Shown: positions 1 through 9,003 of the stretch, one piece after another
Layout of the letters: every line of letters begins with the position of its first letter
Position numbering within the stretch: the stretch's first letter is position 1
Origin: Chitinibacter sp046530675
GTDB lineage: Bacteria > Pseudomonadota > Gammaproteobacteria > Burkholderiales > Chitinibacteraceae
Assembly (NCBI RefSeq): GCF_046530675.1
Contig: NZ_CP172558.1
Location: 868,001 to 932,000, forward strand
Length of the DNA: 64,000 nucleotides
Reading direction: 5' to 3'
Notes under the pieces: model-generated
Seen by the model: only the letters and a program-made list of their open reading frames with translations
Told to the model about the DNA's origin: nothing
Database searches by the model: none
Made by a program: the position numbers and the translations under genes

Positions 1-321
1 AGCCTCGTTGCGATCAGCCAGTTATTTGACTATGGCGCCCCCACTTTATTGCAACTGAGCGGCTTTGATGAAGTCAAAGCCAGTGGCTTTCAGCTCACCC
101 GATCTCCCGGCAAGAATGTTGTTTATCTGGGATCGTTGCTGCTGATCATCGGCGTATTCTGCATGTTCTACATTCGTGAAAACCGGCTTTGGATTCGTCT
201 GGATCAAAACGGCACTTTGATTGCAATGAGCAGCAACCGCAAAAACCCCGAGCTTGATCGCGAATTTGAGCATCATGCCGGGCAACTTCTTCAAACGAAG
301 ACTCAAGAATCAAGCGAGTAA
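1..321 (+). CDS. resB: Cytochrome c biogenesis protein ResB (Ccs1), C-terminal part
   Basis: The reading frame is open from the first base of the window, so this is the 3' end of a longer gene. The visible 106 residues contain one strongly hydrophobic segment (around VVYLGSLLLIIGVFCMFYI) followed by a soluble tail with the motif IRENRLWIRL, which fits the last membrane helix and C-terminal tail of ResB. ResB works with CcsB in the system II haem delivery and cytochrome c assembly complex of the inner membrane. The next gene starts 3 bases after the stop and encodes the expected partner, which is the main support for the call. The N-terminal part lies outside the window. Confidence 0.85.
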   Translation, partial: SLVAISQLFDYGAPTLLQLSGFDEVKASGFQLTRSPGKNVVYLGSLLLIIGVFCMFYIRENRLWIRLDQNGTLIAMSSNRKNPELDREFEHHAGQLLQTKTQESSE

Positions 322-324
322 TTC

Positions 325-1470
325 ATGAACTCAATCCTGCAAAAACGTTGCTGGCAAGATTATCTTTTTGCCTTGCTGATCAGCCTCACCGGCATCGTGA
401 CATGGCATCGCTACGGTAGTTTTCTCGATTACTACGAACAAGGCATCCTGCTTGGTGCGGTGGCCGGACTGATCTGGCTCGGCTGGTTCTGGCCAGCACT
501 GCGCTGGTTTTTTCCAGTCTGCGGCGCAATCGCACTGGCTGCAATCGGCCTGTATCAAGGCGACTTGGCGCGCGGGCAAAGTGCCTTCTGGCTCAAATAC
601 GTCCTCGCCAGCCAATCTGCTGTAATGTGGATGTGCGTGCTGTTTTTCCTTGCGATGCTGATGTACTGGTTCGGCATGCTCAAGCGATCAGGCACGGTAC
701 TCGGCATCGCCAGCGGCCTGACTTGGGCGGCTGCGGCTGCAGCGCTGATTTCCAAACTGGTTCGCTGGTATGAAAGCTATCTGATCGGCAGCGATATCGG
801 CCATATTCCGGTATCGAACCTCTATGAAGTTTTCATCCTGTTCTGCCTGATTACCGCATTGATGTATTTGTATTACGAAGCCAAGTTTGACCAGACTCGC
901 GATCAAAAGGAACAAAGCGCACGCGCGATGGGTGCTTTTGTCCTGCCGGTGATTTGCGCCGCTGTCGTTTTTATTATCTGGTACACCTTTGATCGCCAAG
1001 CCCATGAAATCCAGCCGCTGATTCCGGCACTGCAATCGTGGTGGATGAAAATCCACGTACCGGCGAATTTTGTCGGTTATGGCGCTTTTGCCCTGGCTGC
1101 GATGCTCGGCGTTGCGCAACTGGTCGTCTCAAAAAGCTGGCTGGTCAACCGTCTGCCGAGTTACGACACGCTCGGCGAAGTGATGTATAAGGCCATTGCG
1201 GTGGGCTTTCTGTTTTTCACGATTGCCACCGTACTGGGCGCGATGTGGGCCGCCGACGCCTGGGGTGGCTACTGGAGCTGGGATCCGAAAGAAACCTGGG
1301 CGCTGATTGTCTGGCTCAACTACGCTGCGTGGCTCCATATCCGGCTGATCAAAGGCTGGCGTGGCAATGTGCTGGCCTGGTGGGCCGTGATCGGCCTGCT
1401 GGTAACGACATTTGCCTTTATCGGCGTTAATATGTTCCTGTCCGGTCTGCATTCCTACGGCGGGCTGTGA
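325..1470 (+). CDS. ccsB: Cytochrome c biogenesis protein CcsB (CcsA/ResC family)
   Basis: A 381-residue polytopic membrane protein, the haem-handling partner of ResB in system II cytochrome c maturation. The tryptophan-rich WWD-type signature WGGYWSWDPKETWALIVWLN lies near residue 312 in the C-terminal half, and several hydrophobic helices precede it. Conserved histidines likely to serve as haem ligands are present (for example the one in PVSNLYE/GHIP near residue 160 and those near the C-terminus, such as LSGLHSYGG), though I assign them only by family analogy. It starts 3 bases after the resB stop, so the two are almost certainly one operon. Length and motif are typical of the family. Confidence 0.93.
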   Translation: MNSILQKRCWQDYLFALLISLTGIVTWHRYGSFLDYYEQGILLGAVAGLIWLGWFWPALRWFFPVCGAIALAAIGLYQGDLARGQSAFWLKYVLASQSAVMWMCVLFFLAMLMYWFGMLKRSGTVLGIASGLTWAAAAAALISKLVRWYESYLIGSDIGHIPVSNLYEVFILFCLITALMYLYYEAKFDQTRDQKEQSARAMGAFVLPVICAAVVFIIWYTFDRQAHEIQPLIPALQSWWMKIHVPANFVGYGAFALAAMLGVAQLVVSKSWLVNRLPSYDTLGEVMYKAIAVGFLFFTIATVLGAMWAADAWGGYWSWDPKETWALIVWLNYAAWLHIRLIKGWRGNVLAWWAVIGLLVTTFAFIGVNMFLSGLHSYGGL

Positions 1471-1572
1471 CGACAGCATCTGAGTCATTCAAGCCGGGTG
1501 TGATGTCGTGCATACCCGGTTTTGTAGTGCCGCTATACCATGCTACGAACATAGTTCTACAGGGTAGTGGCA

Positions 1573-2076
1573 ATGCGTCTGGATCAAAGTGCCTTATTCT
1601 TCCGTACTGACCGGGGTAGTCATGAATTACGGGAACGCAGCCCCGGTTTTCCAAACCGTCAACGGCAGTTATTGTTCCTGATCGACGGAAAAAAATGCCT
1701 GACTGACCTGATGGCGTTTAATCCGGATCTCGATGATCTGACCCTGCACCTGACACAACTACATCAGCAAGGATTGATTGCCTGCCGGCAAAATGGGCAA
1801 TCAATTCGGATTCCTCCGGCTGCGGTCAGAGCGACGTCACGCCGACGCCCGTCAGAACAGGCTTTGCTCACGGCCTACAGCATCATTGCAGAAAGCGACG
1901 CCTCCCACCTGAATAACCAATTGGCCAGCATGATCAACACGACATTCAGCGCAGTGCAATGCAGCAGCGACTTGCAATATTGCATTGATCGCTGGCAAAA
2001 AGCTTTGCGCGAGCTGGGGCTTGATCGCGAAGCCAGCGAAGCCTTGTGGCAGGTACGCAGCGCGCTGAGCGATTAA
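1573..2076 (+). CDS. Small hypothetical protein, paralogue of the gene at 44632-45135
   Basis: 167 residues from the ATG at 1573. A GTG two codons upstream (1567) is also possible, but the AGGG at 1561-1564 is better spaced for the ATG. No known family is recognised with confidence. The N-terminal half carries RQRQLLFLIDGKK followed by an LxxLxxxGLI pattern, as in winged-helix-like domains; the C-terminal half is helical. The protein at 44632-45135 shows the same layout (KERQLLFMIDGQRS, then KKLLDAGFI, then a helical end with RW/EWxxALR), so the two are paralogues. It has no membrane segment or signal peptide. It stands alone after ccsB and ends 7 bases before the convergent CobW gene. Confidence 0.75.
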   Translation: MRLDQSALFFRTDRGSHELRERSPGFPNRQRQLLFLIDGKKCLTDLMAFNPDLDDLTLHLTQLHQQGLIACRQNGQSIRIPPAAVRATSRRRPSEQALLTAYSIIAESDASHLNNQLASMINTTFSAVQCSSDLQYCIDRWQKALRELGLDREASEALWQVRSALSD

Positions 2077-2083
2077 AGCCAGC

Positions 2084-3133
2084 TTATTGGCTGATCAGGC
2101 AGGCGAGTAAATGCTGTTCCAGCAGCGTCCAGTCGGGCGCTGCTTCACTTTCAACGATCACTTCAAAGCGGCTGTCGCGGCGGTAAGCGCTGGGCGCAGC
2201 GCCGGGCATTCCTGCCACCCAGTCAAAGCGATACCAGTCGCGCTCGGTCTGAAAAACACCCTTGGCTCGGCTCAACCCTGTTAATTGAAGCGCCTCAGGC
2301 TGGTTGAATTGCTCAAACAACGCCGCCACCTTGGCGCTGGCAAACAGCGCTTCAGGTGCAAAAATCCAGCCACAGCTGTGCGAGCCCAAGCTCGATTGAG
2401 TTTTGCACACCGGCCATGATTGCGGCGGCGTTTCAATCTCGGCAACGATCTTTTTACGCGGCATTAAACGGTGCGAATTGCGACTGTCCGCCAGCTCAGC
2501 CTCATTCGGCCAGCGTTCTGGATGCAACTCCAGATCAAGCAAAGCCGCGTCAAACACGCCCTGATGCGCTCGTTGCACCGCCAACTTGGGCGGGAATTGC
2601 GCGGCGGCCATTTTCTCGGCGGCAACGATTTGCTCTTCATCGGCCAGATCGCATTTATTGAGCACCAGCACATCAGCCAGTTGCAACTGATCGCGCCACG
2701 TTTCATGCGTTGTATAACGGCTGTCGTTCAAATGGCGTGGGTCGAGCAGCGTGATAATCGCGCGTAATTCGAAAGCACTCGTCAACAATGGATCACGCAG
2801 TAAATCAACAATACCCGCCGGGTGTCCCAAGCCAGAGGGCTCGATCAGCAAGCGGTCTGGCCGTATACCCCTAGCTAACTTAGTTAAGGTCACGCGCAGC
2901 TGCGGGCTGGTCGTGCAGCAAATGCAGCCGCCGGGCACTTCGGCGACTTGCAATCCCTCACCCGCCGCCGACAGGCTGGCGCCGTCGATCCCGACTTCCC
3001 CAAATTCGTTGACGACAATCGCCCAGTATTCATTCGCCGGTTTATTCGCGAGCAGGTGCATCAGTGCGGTGGTTTTGCCAACGCCCAAAAAGCCGGTGAC
3101 GATATTGACCGGAATCGCAGGCTTTGTACTCAT
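2084..3133 (-). CDS. CobW/COG0523 family GTPase (probable metallochaperone)
   Basis: 349 residues. Walker A is GFLGVGKTT (residues 14-22), the metal-binding CxCC motif is GGCICC (cysteines 70, 72, 73), and NKCD gives base recognition. The C-terminal CobW_C domain includes the TGLSRAKGVF region. Members of this G3E GTPase family insert or traffic metals, most often zinc. Which metal this one handles cannot be told from the sequence; its C-terminus lacks an obvious long histidine-rich loop. It overlaps the pth stop by 4 bases (ATGA), so it is translationally coupled to pth. No Zur site was identified. Confidence 0.9.
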   Translation of the reverse strand: MSTKPAIPVNIVTGFLGVGKTTALMHLLANKPANEYWAIVVNEFGEVGIDGASLSAAGEGLQVAEVPGGCICCTTSPQLRVTLTKLARGIRPDRLLIEPSGLGHPAGIVDLLRDPLLTSAFELRAIITLLDPRHLNDSRYTTHETWRDQLQLADVLVLNKCDLADEEQIVAAEKMAAAQFPPKLAVQRAHQGVFDAALLDLELHPERWPNEAELADSRNSHRLMPRKKIVAEIETPPQSWPVCKTQSSLGSHSCGWIFAPEALFASAKVAALFEQFNQPEALQLTGLSRAKGVFQTERDWYRFDWVAGMPGAAPSAYRRDSRFEVIVESEAAPDWTLLEQHLLACLISQ

Positions 3134-3765
3134 GATGCTTTATTCACCGACTCTGAATTTGCCAGAGCTGGCTTGTGCTCGCGCTTTTTGCTCTCATCCG
3201 TGTGCAACAGGCTCATCGCGGCACCCGATTGCCCAGCGACCATTTTCGGCAGCACGATCAGGCATTTGATCAGCGCATTGTCGATCTGCTCCTGTTCCTC
3301 TTTGCGCGGCGGTTTGAGCACGTAGTTTGCGACCTCGTTTTTATTGCCAGGATGGCCGATACCGACGCGCAAACGCCAGTAATTGGGCGTACCCAGATGC
3401 GATTGAATATCGCGCAAACCGTTATGCCCGCCGTGCCCGCCGCCCTGTTTGAGCTTGGCCAGACCCGGCAACATATCCAGCTCATCGTGAACCACCAGAA
3501 TTTCATCAGGCAGGATTTTATAAAACTGCGCCAAAGCAACGACAGACAAACCGCTGCGATTCATAAACGTTTGCGGCTGCAGCAACCAAACATCGTGGCC
3601 GGCAATATTGACGCGACCACAAAGGCCATGAAATTTGCTGTCATGACGCAGCATAATCTTGCCGTCAGTCGCAAGCTGATCGACCAGCCAGAAACCTGCG
3701 TTATGCCGCGTCGCGGCGTATTCAGCGCCCGGATTGCCCAGACCTACAATTAATTTGATTGCCAT
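3130..3765 (-). CDS. pth: Peptidyl-tRNA hydrolase
   Basis: 211 residues, starting MAIKLIVGLGNPG, with the catalytic histidine in TRHNAGFW (residue 21) and the conserved QPQTFMNRSG and HDELD motifs. It releases tRNA from peptidyl-tRNA that has dropped off the ribosome. The C-terminal 25 residues are charged and poorly conserved, slightly longer than in E. coli Pth. It lies downstream of rplY in the conserved betaproteobacterial order prs-rplY-pth, separated from rplY by a terminator-like hairpin, and overlaps the CobW gene by 4 bases. Confidence 0.97.
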   Translation of the reverse strand: MAIKLIVGLGNPGAEYAATRHNAGFWLVDQLATDGKIMLRHDSKFHGLCGRVNIAGHDVWLLQPQTFMNRSGLSVVALAQFYKILPDEILVVHDELDMLPGLAKLKQGGGHGGHNGLRDIQSHLGTPNYWRLRVGIGHPGNKNEVANYVLKPPRKEEQEQIDNALIKCLIVLPKMVAGQSGAAMSLLHTDESKKREHKPALANSESVNKAS

Positions 3766-3856
3766 TGTTTACTCAAAACAGATGCAGAAAAACCAGACGC
3801 AAATGATACCGCGAATAGGCTCATCAGACCGGTAAGGCGCGACAGAAAACGGACAT

Positions 3857-3888
3857 AAAAAAAACCCGCATTGAGCGGGTTTTTTTTG
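3857..3888 (-). terminator. Bidirectional intrinsic terminator between rplY and pth
   Basis: ACCCGC/GCGGGT stem with an ATTGA loop, flanked by eight A on one side and a run of T on the other. It can act on the minus strand behind rplY. Because pth lies further downstream on the same strand, it may reduce rather than abolish read-through. Confidence 0.85.
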
Positions 3889-3905
3889 CAAAACAGGAAA
3901 AGGGA

Positions 3906-4484
3906 TTAGCCTTTTGCGCCGTTGAGCAAAGATACAGCCAAGTCTGAGCCGCGCAGCAATGAAACCAATTGCACGCCTTCTGGCAAAGCCAGATCAGACA
4001 AGTGAACTGACAGATTACCCACAGCCAATTTAGATTGGTCTACGGTAATGAATTCTGGCAATTTAGAAGCAACGCAACGAACCATTACTTCGTTCAGTAC
4101 GTTACTGATCGCGCCGCCTTGCAGCTTAACGCCCAGACAAGTGTCGCCACCAACGAAGTGCAATGGCACTTTCAGTTCGATCACAGAGTCAGCAGTTACG
4201 CGCTGGAAATCGATGTGCTGTACTTGCTGTTTGAACGGGTGGTATTGAACTGCACGTACCAGAACTTGTTCAGCAGCACCGCCGTCGATCGACAAATTGA
4301 TCAGCGCAGTGTGGAATTTTTCGTCTTGCAGCGTGTAGTACATGCTGTTGTGGTCCAGATTGATCGCTGTCGGGGCAACAGTGCCACCGTAAACGATACC
4401 TGGCAATTGACCGGCTTTACGCAGGCGGCGGCTCGCACCAGTGCCCTGCTTTGCGCGGCTTGTAGCATTTAATTCGAAAGTCAT
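3906..4484 (-). CDS. rplY: Large ribosomal subunit protein bL25 (L25/Ctc, long form)
   Basis: 192 residues, beginning MTFELNATSRAKQGTGASRRLRKAGQ... in family style. The N-terminal L25 domain binds 5S rRNA, and the C-terminal TL5/CTC beta domain gives the long form common outside the enterobacteria. The start at 4484 is chosen because TTGGAG lies 7 bases upstream; an in-frame ATG four codons earlier would put the Shine-Dalgarno inside the gene. It follows prs on the same strand with about 130 bases between, and that gap holds one of the 47-bp palindromic elements. Confidence 0.96.
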   Translation of the reverse strand: MTFELNATSRAKQGTGASRRLRKAGQLPGIVYGGTVAPTAINLDHNSMYYTLQDEKFHTALINLSIDGGAAEQVLVRAVQYHPFKQQVQHIDFQRVTADSVIELKVPLHFVGGDTCLGVKLQGGAISNVLNEVMVRCVASKLPEFITVDQSKLAVGNLSVHLSDLALPEGVQLVSLLRGSDLAVSLLNGAKG

Positions 4485-4546
4485 TTGAAACTCCAATATC
4501 TTAAAATGACATGCGCCCCCCGCGACCAGAGAAGCACACGATTCGG

Positions 4547-4593
4547 GGTATAGCCCCAGAATTCTTTTACAACAAAGCCTACAGGCATATACC
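4547..4593. repeat. 47-bp palindromic element, copy 1
   Basis: Begins GGTATAG and ends ATATACC, exactly 47 bp. It starts 20 bases beyond the prs stop codon in the direction of transcription and lies before rplY. On the minus strand the left arm contains TGTAGGCTTTG, close to the arm of copy 3. Confidence 0.75.
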
Positions 4594-4613
4594 CATAGGC
4601 TTTATCAAAATCT

Positions 4614-5564
4614 TTAATCAACGAACAGGCTGGAAACCGACTCTTCGTTATTGATGCGGCGCATCGTTTCAGCGAGCAAACCAGCAATCGATACGACACG
4701 AACTCGGCCGCTCGCTTGCGCTTCTTCCGACACCGGAATCGTATCCGTTACCACGACTTCATCCAAAGCCGATTGCAAGATACGTTCAACGGCAGCACCG
4801 GAGAATACCGGGTGAGTGGCGTAAGCCATCACTTTTTTCGCGCCGAATTTTTTCAGCGCTTCAGCGGCTTTACACAGCGTATTGGCAGTATCAATCATGT
4901 CGTCGATGATGATACAGGTACGGTCTTTCACGTCACCGATGATGTGCATCACTTCGGCCACATTGGCTTTCGGACGACGTTTGTCGATGATCGCCATATC
5001 AACGCCGAGCTGTTTCGCCATCGCACGGGCACGCAATACGCCGCCGACGTCAGGGGAAACAATCATCAGGTCTTCGTGGTTTTTCGCGCGGATATCGGCG
5101 AGCAAAACCGGCGTCGAATAAATATTGTCGACCGGAATATCGAAGAAGCCCTGAATCTGGTCGGCATGCACATCCACTGTCAGCACACGGTCAACACCGG
5201 CGACTTGCAGCATATTGGCAACGACCTTAGCCGAAATCGGCACCCGCGCCGAACGCGGACGGCGATCCTGACGCGCATAACCAAAGTAAGGAATCGCCGC
5301 AGTGATACGACCGGCCGAAGCTCGCTTGAGTGCGTCAACCATCAGCATCATTTCCATGATGTTGTCGTTGGTCGGAACACAAGTCGATTGCAATACAAAG
5401 ACGTCACGACCGCGTACGTTTTCGAGCAATTCAACCGTCACCTCGCCATCGGAAAAACGGCCAACGGTGGCGCGTCCCAAGGAAATATCGAGGTGATTTA
5501 CTACACGTTCAGCAAGCCGTGGGTTGGCATTGCCGGTAAAAACCATGAGGCTGTCGTAAGCCAT
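4614..5564 (-). CDS. prs: Ribose-phosphate pyrophosphokinase
   Basis: 316 residues, the standard class I length. It makes 5-phosphoribosyl 1-pyrophosphate from ribose 5-phosphate and ATP for purine, pyrimidine, histidine, tryptophan and NAD synthesis. Visible motifs include the flexible-loop region PYFGYARQDRRPRSARVPIS, the Mg/ATP site DVHADQIQGFFDIPVDN, and the PRPP-binding loop CIIIDDMIDTANT. It is preceded by a tRNA-Gln gene and a hairpin and followed by rplY, as in other betaproteobacteria. Confidence 0.98.
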   Translation of the reverse strand: MAYDSLMVFTGNANPRLAERVVNHLDISLGRATVGRFSDGEVTVELLENVRGRDVFVLQSTCVPTNDNIMEMMLMVDALKRASAGRITAAIPYFGYARQDRRPRSARVPISAKVVANMLQVAGVDRVLTVDVHADQIQGFFDIPVDNIYSTPVLLADIRAKNHEDLMIVSPDVGGVLRARAMAKQLGVDMAIIDKRRPKANVAEVMHIIGDVKDRTCIIIDDMIDTANTLCKAAEALKKFGAKKVMAYATHPVFSGAAVERILQSALDEVVVTDTIPVSEEAQASGRVRVVSIAGLLAETMRRINNEESVSSLFVD

Positions 5565-5583
5565 TTGCGATTCCTCAAAAACG

Positions 5584-5617
5584 AAAAGCGTGTAACCGAT
5601 GATTACACGCTTTTCTT
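5584..5617 (-). terminator. Hairpin between tRNA-Gln and prs (terminator or attenuator)
   Basis: A 12-bp perfect stem (AAAAGCGTGTAA with its complement) with a 7-base loop. On the minus strand it follows the tRNA 3' end and is itself followed by TTTTCGTTTTTG just before the prs start. It may end the tRNA transcript or modulate read-through into prs. Confidence 0.65.
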
Positions 5618-5625
5618 TTTATTGG

Positions 5626-5702
5626 TGGCAGGGGAAGAAGGATTCGAACCTTCGCATGTCGGAATCAAAATCCGATGCCTTAACCAACTTGGCGACTCCC
5701 CT
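5626..5702 (-). tRNA. tRNA-Gln (anticodon TTG)
   Basis: 77 nt on the minus strand with a 7-bp acceptor stem (AGGGGAG against TTCCCCT), D-loop GTTGGTTAAGGC, anticodon loop TTTTGAT giving anticodon TTG for glutamine, T-arm GGTTCGAATCC, and an encoded CCA end. It sits between ispE and prs, the usual place in this lineage. Confidence 0.96.
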
Positions 5703-5718
5703 AACGATACTGCACCGA

Positions 5719-6621
5719 CTAATCGGCTGCAAAATCGAGTAACTGGTGCTCTCTCAAAGATGATGCAATAAAACCTGCCATCTCTTTAGGAAGGCCGGAT
5801 ATTACGGCATCCGCCCGATTTTGTGAAGTGTTTTTTTCAAAATCATGATCGACAAACCGGGCAAAAACGCAGCTCCCCGATCCGGTCATCCGCGCATCGC
5901 CATATTGTTTGAGCCATTCGATGGCACGGGCTATTTCCGGGAATTGGCTCACCGCAACGCCTTGCAGGTCATTATGCAACGCCGCCCAGTCGACCCGGCC
6001 TTCAAGGAGCTCGCTTCGAAGTGATGGCGTATTTCTCGGCAAGGACGGATCACCGAAAATCGCCGCAGTTGGCACATGCACTTGCGGGTGCAAAACCACA
6101 AAGCGGGCATCGTCGGTCTGAATCGGCGTCATGATTTCACCAATGCCCTCAACCAGCGCATTGCGGCCAAAAATAAAGAACGGTACGTCGGCACCGAGTT
6201 GCAAACCCAGATCCATCAAAGCCTGGCGGTGACAATCCACCGACCACAGTCGGTTGAGCGCCAACAGCACCGTCGCCGCATCCGAGCTACCGCCGCCCAT
6301 TCCCCCGCCCATCGGCAGGCGTTTTTCGACACGAATATCGACGCCCAAATTCGTTCCACTCGCCGACTGTAACAGGCGGGCTGCGCGTACAGTCAGATCG
6401 CTCTGAGCTGGCACGCCGAGGATGGGATTATGATGAACAATCTGTCCGTCCTCACGTACTCGCAGCCAGATCGTGTCGTGCACGTCGACCAGCTGGAAAA
6501 TGGATTCGAGCAAGTGATAACCATCGTTGCGCCGACCGATAATGTGCAAAAAAAGATTCAGTTTGGCCGGAGCAGGGAAAGCAGCAAAGCCGCGCTCATC
6601 AACAGGTGCGATATAACTCAT
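5719..6621 (-). CDS. ispE: 4-diphosphocytidyl-2-C-methyl-D-erythritol kinase
   Basis: 300 residues, a GHMP kinase of the MEP isoprenoid pathway. PAPAKLNLFLHIIGRRNDGYH is the N-terminal substrate motif, LPMGGGMGGGSSDAA the ATP-binding glycine-rich loop, and MTGSGSCVFA the C-terminal GHMP motif. The start at 6621 is preferred because its ATG overlaps the lolB stop as ATGA; an earlier in-frame ATG at 6639 lies inside lolB. It is translationally coupled to lolB, with tRNA-Gln just downstream. Confidence 0.96.
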   Translation of the reverse strand: MSYIAPVDERGFAAFPAPAKLNLFLHIIGRRNDGYHLLESIFQLVDVHDTIWLRVREDGQIVHHNPILGVPAQSDLTVRAARLLQSASGTNLGVDIRVEKRLPMGGGMGGGSSDAATVLLALNRLWSVDCHRQALMDLGLQLGADVPFFIFGRNALVEGIGEIMTPIQTDDARFVVLHPQVHVPTAAIFGDPSLPRNTPSLRSELLEGRVDWAALHNDLQGVAVSQFPEIARAIEWLKQYGDARMTGSGSCVFARFVDHDFEKNTSQNRADAVISGLPKEMAGFIASSLREHQLLDFAAD

Positions 6622-7178
6622 GGTACTGCGGTATTCCATTGATTAATCAGAATGCGCACTTTCAATTTGTCGCGCATTAATTCGATGCGATAAGGTTGCG
6701 TGCCGTTGCGATAATCGCTGGCAATGATGCGCCAGTCGTTTTGCAGCAAAGCCTCGCCGTCGCGCGAAAAGGGTTCATCGGGCCTGGGCAAGCCGCGCAA
6801 CCACCAGCGCAACCCGGAAACCGGCAAAGCCACACCGGTCAGTCGCATCAGTAGCTCTTCCGGATTGCTGGCTTGTTCGAGCAGATCGCCCCGATTGAGA
6901 ACCGCAGAACTCACCACCGACCCCTGATAGTGCAAAGTCAGTTCGGCCAGCGTAGAGCCAAACGGCGTCGACAACGTCAATTGGTCATGCTCAGGCGTAG
7001 CCAGCCAGGCAAATTGCGCGGTATCAGAGCGGTTGCCCTGCAGAATATTCACTTTGCCATTAACGGCAAAACCACTGGCAGGAACAGCCAACGGGGTTTG
7101 AGAACAGGCGGCCAGCATTCCCAACAACAGCAAGCCAGCGATACGCTGAAAGAAAGCGCCAATTACAAACTGCATCAT
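6618..7178 (-). CDS. lolB: Outer-membrane lipoprotein insertion factor LolB
   Basis: 186 residues with a lipoprotein signal ending in the lipobox LAAC, then a domain with the LolB-like features SDTAQFAWLATPEHDQLTLSTPFGS and GLPVSGLRWWLRGLP. LolB takes lipoproteins from LolA and places them in the inner leaflet of the outer membrane. Two ATG codons are adjacent at the start. It follows the TPR lipoprotein gene with only a 3-base gap and overlaps ispE, giving the lolB-ispE order expected in beta- and gammaproteobacteria. Confidence 0.9.
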   Translation of the reverse strand: MMQFVIGAFFQRIAGLLLLGMLAACSQTPLAVPASGFAVNGKVNILQGNRSDTAQFAWLATPEHDQLTLSTPFGSTLAELTLHYQGSVVSSAVLNRGDLLEQASNPEELLMRLTGVALPVSGLRWWLRGLPRPDEPFSRDGEALLQNDWRIIASDYRNGTQPYRIELMRDKLKVRILINQWNTAVP

Positions 7179-7181
7179 GAT

Positions 7182-8915
7182 TTACAAGCCCAGCCGCTGA
7201 CGGACCTCCAGAGCCACTTCATCGTCGGGTTGCACAGCCAGCACCTCGTCAAGAATTTGCTGCGCGCGCGCCTGATCGCCTTTTTTCCACAGCACTTCGG
7301 CCAGATGGGCGCCCACTTCGGCGTCGGGCATCAGCTTGTAGGCTTTTTCAAGCAAATCCAGTGACTCGTTCAAGCGCCCCTGTTTGAAGCGCAACCAGCC
7401 CAGCGAATCGATAACGACAGGATTTTCCGGCTGCTGGGCAATGGCATTACCCAGCAGGGTATCTGCCTCTGTGTATTTATCCGTGCGATTTGCAAGGATA
7501 TACCCCAAGGCATTTAATCCATTCACATTATTGGGCTCCATTTCGAGGTATTTGCGCAAATCCGCTTCTGCCCCAGCAATGTCACCACTCAGATCACGAT
7601 ACAGTGATCGGTCATAATACAGTTCGGCCTGATGCGGCAGCTTGCCAAGCGCGGCGTCGAGCGCAGCGAGCGAGCGCGGCAATTGCTTGCGCTCCCGCCA
7701 GACCTGCGCTTCAACCTGCGCCTTGTCCACCTGCTCCAGCTCGGTCATATCCGGCAAGGCCGCCAGTGCCTTGTCGGCCAGCTCTTGCTGACCCAGTTTG
7801 GCGTACAGCCTCGGCAAACGCTGCGTGACCTGATTGCTACGCTCAAGCGAGGCTTTGCCGTACCAGTCGACGGCCAGTTGATACTGATGTCGCTGCTCGG
7901 CCAATTGTCCCAGATATACCGACAGATAACCGGCACTACCCGGATTCAACTGCACTGCACGCGTCAAAAAACCTTGCGCTTTGACCGTCTCGTTACGCTG
8001 CATGGCAACCAGACCTGCTCCAGTCAGCGCTTCGACGTGATTCGGGTCACGCGCCAGAACCGTCTCGTAATATTGCCCCGCCTGCGCATACTGACCCGCA
8101 TCAGCCGCCGTTCTGGCCTGTACCAGCACAAGATTATTCGACATCGGATTGGCTTTGGCTGCCGCAGCAAGCATTTCCGTCGTTAACGCCGGTTCTTTGC
8201 CGTCAAGTAACTGCACTTTATACAACACGGCCACTTCCCAGTTCGGACGCAGTTTCAGCGCCTGATCAAGTTCCTGCAACGCCAGTGGCACTTGCTGGGT
8301 ATTGCTGTACGCCACCGCACGGGCAAAGTGCGACTCGGGCATTGCCGGATAAGCGGCCGTCAACTGTTCGGTCAGCTTGACTGCGGCATCACGATTGACG
8401 TCCTTACTCCAAAGCTGGTGCATCTGCATAAAAAACGGTGCGATTTCCTGCGGTTTGGCGGCAAACATCGCACTCAGGTGTGGCTCGGCCTCAGGCAGGC
8501 GGTTCGCACGCAGTAACAAACTCACCATCAATTGGCGCGGAGGCAAGGCAGCAGGTACTGCAGCAATCCAGATTTCAGTCGCCTCCTGCGCCAACGCCAG
8601 TTGACCCGATGCCACCGCCAATTGCGCTGCACGCTGAGCCACGCGCGGATCCCGGGTTTTGCGTGCCAGATCAATCCAGGCTTCGGCGGCCAGCGGCACA
8701 TTACCACGTTGCGCTGCCACATCACCCAGCACAAAGCGCATCACCAATTCGCCATCAAGATCCATTTTCGGCAAGCTTGCCGGATCAAATTCGGGCGGGT
8801 TTTCGCTGGCAGCAACACTGGGTTCATTGGCATCACTGGGCGTCAGCGTCGGTGTGGCGCAGCCAGCAAGCCCCAGAAAGAGCGAAGCGATTAAAGCCGA
8901 GGCGCGCAATGTCAT
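7182..8915 (-). CDS. Large TPR-repeat lipoprotein
   Basis: 577 residues with an N-terminal lipoprotein signal (lipobox LAGC), then tandem tetratricopeptide repeats along most of the length, for example around AYPAMPESHFARAVAYSNT, DPNHVEALTGAGLVAMQRN and PENPVVIDSLGWLRFKQGR. It is probably anchored to the outer membrane and acts as a protein-protein scaffold. Large TPR lipoproteins next to lolB are common in betaproteobacteria, but no precise function is established from sequence alone. It is the first gene of the unit TPR-lolB-ispE and is divergent from mutM. Confidence 0.88.
   Translation of the reverse strand: MTLRASALIASLFLGLAGCATPTLTPSDANEPSVAASENPPEFDPASLPKMDLDGELVMRFVLGDVAAQRGNVPLAAEAWIDLARKTRDPRVAQRAAQLAVASGQLALAQEATEIWIAAVPAALPPRQLMVSLLLRANRLPEAEPHLSAMFAAKPQEIAPFFMQMHQLWSKDVNRDAAVKLTEQLTAAYPAMPESHFARAVAYSNTQQVPLALQELDQALKLRPNWEVAVLYKVQLLDGKEPALTTEMLAAAAKANPMSNNLVLVQARTAADAGQYAQAGQYYETVLARDPNHVEALTGAGLVAMQRNETVKAQGFLTRAVQLNPGSAGYLSVYLGQLAEQRHQYQLAVDWYGKASLERSNQVTQRLPRLYAKLGQQELADKALAALPDMTELEQVDKAQVEAQVWRERKQLPRSLAALDAALGKLPHQAELYYDRSLYRDLSGDIAGAEADLRKYLEMEPNNVNGLNALGYILANRTDKYTEADTLLGNAIAQQPENPVVIDSLGWLRFKQGRLNESLDLLEKAYKLMPDAEVGAHLAEVLWKKGDQARAQQILDEVLAVQPDDEVALEVRQRLGL
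7458..7504. repeat. 47-bp spaced GGTAT/ATATACC inside the TPR gene (doubtful)
   Basis: GGTATCT and ATATACC are exactly 47 bp apart within coding sequence. The right end is a perfect match, but 47 is not a multiple of three and the TPR repeats look undisturbed, so this may be chance. Confidence 0.25.
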
Positions 8916-9003
8916 AGCAAATCCAGTGAATAGGTAAGACGAGGAATAGAGAATGCCGATATTAGGTAAACTGAGGCTTAAAGTCCAACTCTAGACAAAA
9001 CCC

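Noticed and set aside
2821..2869. GGTG...GTATACC stretch in the CobW gene that resembles the 47-bp element
   Set aside because: The spacing is 49 bp, the left end is poor and it is coding sequence.
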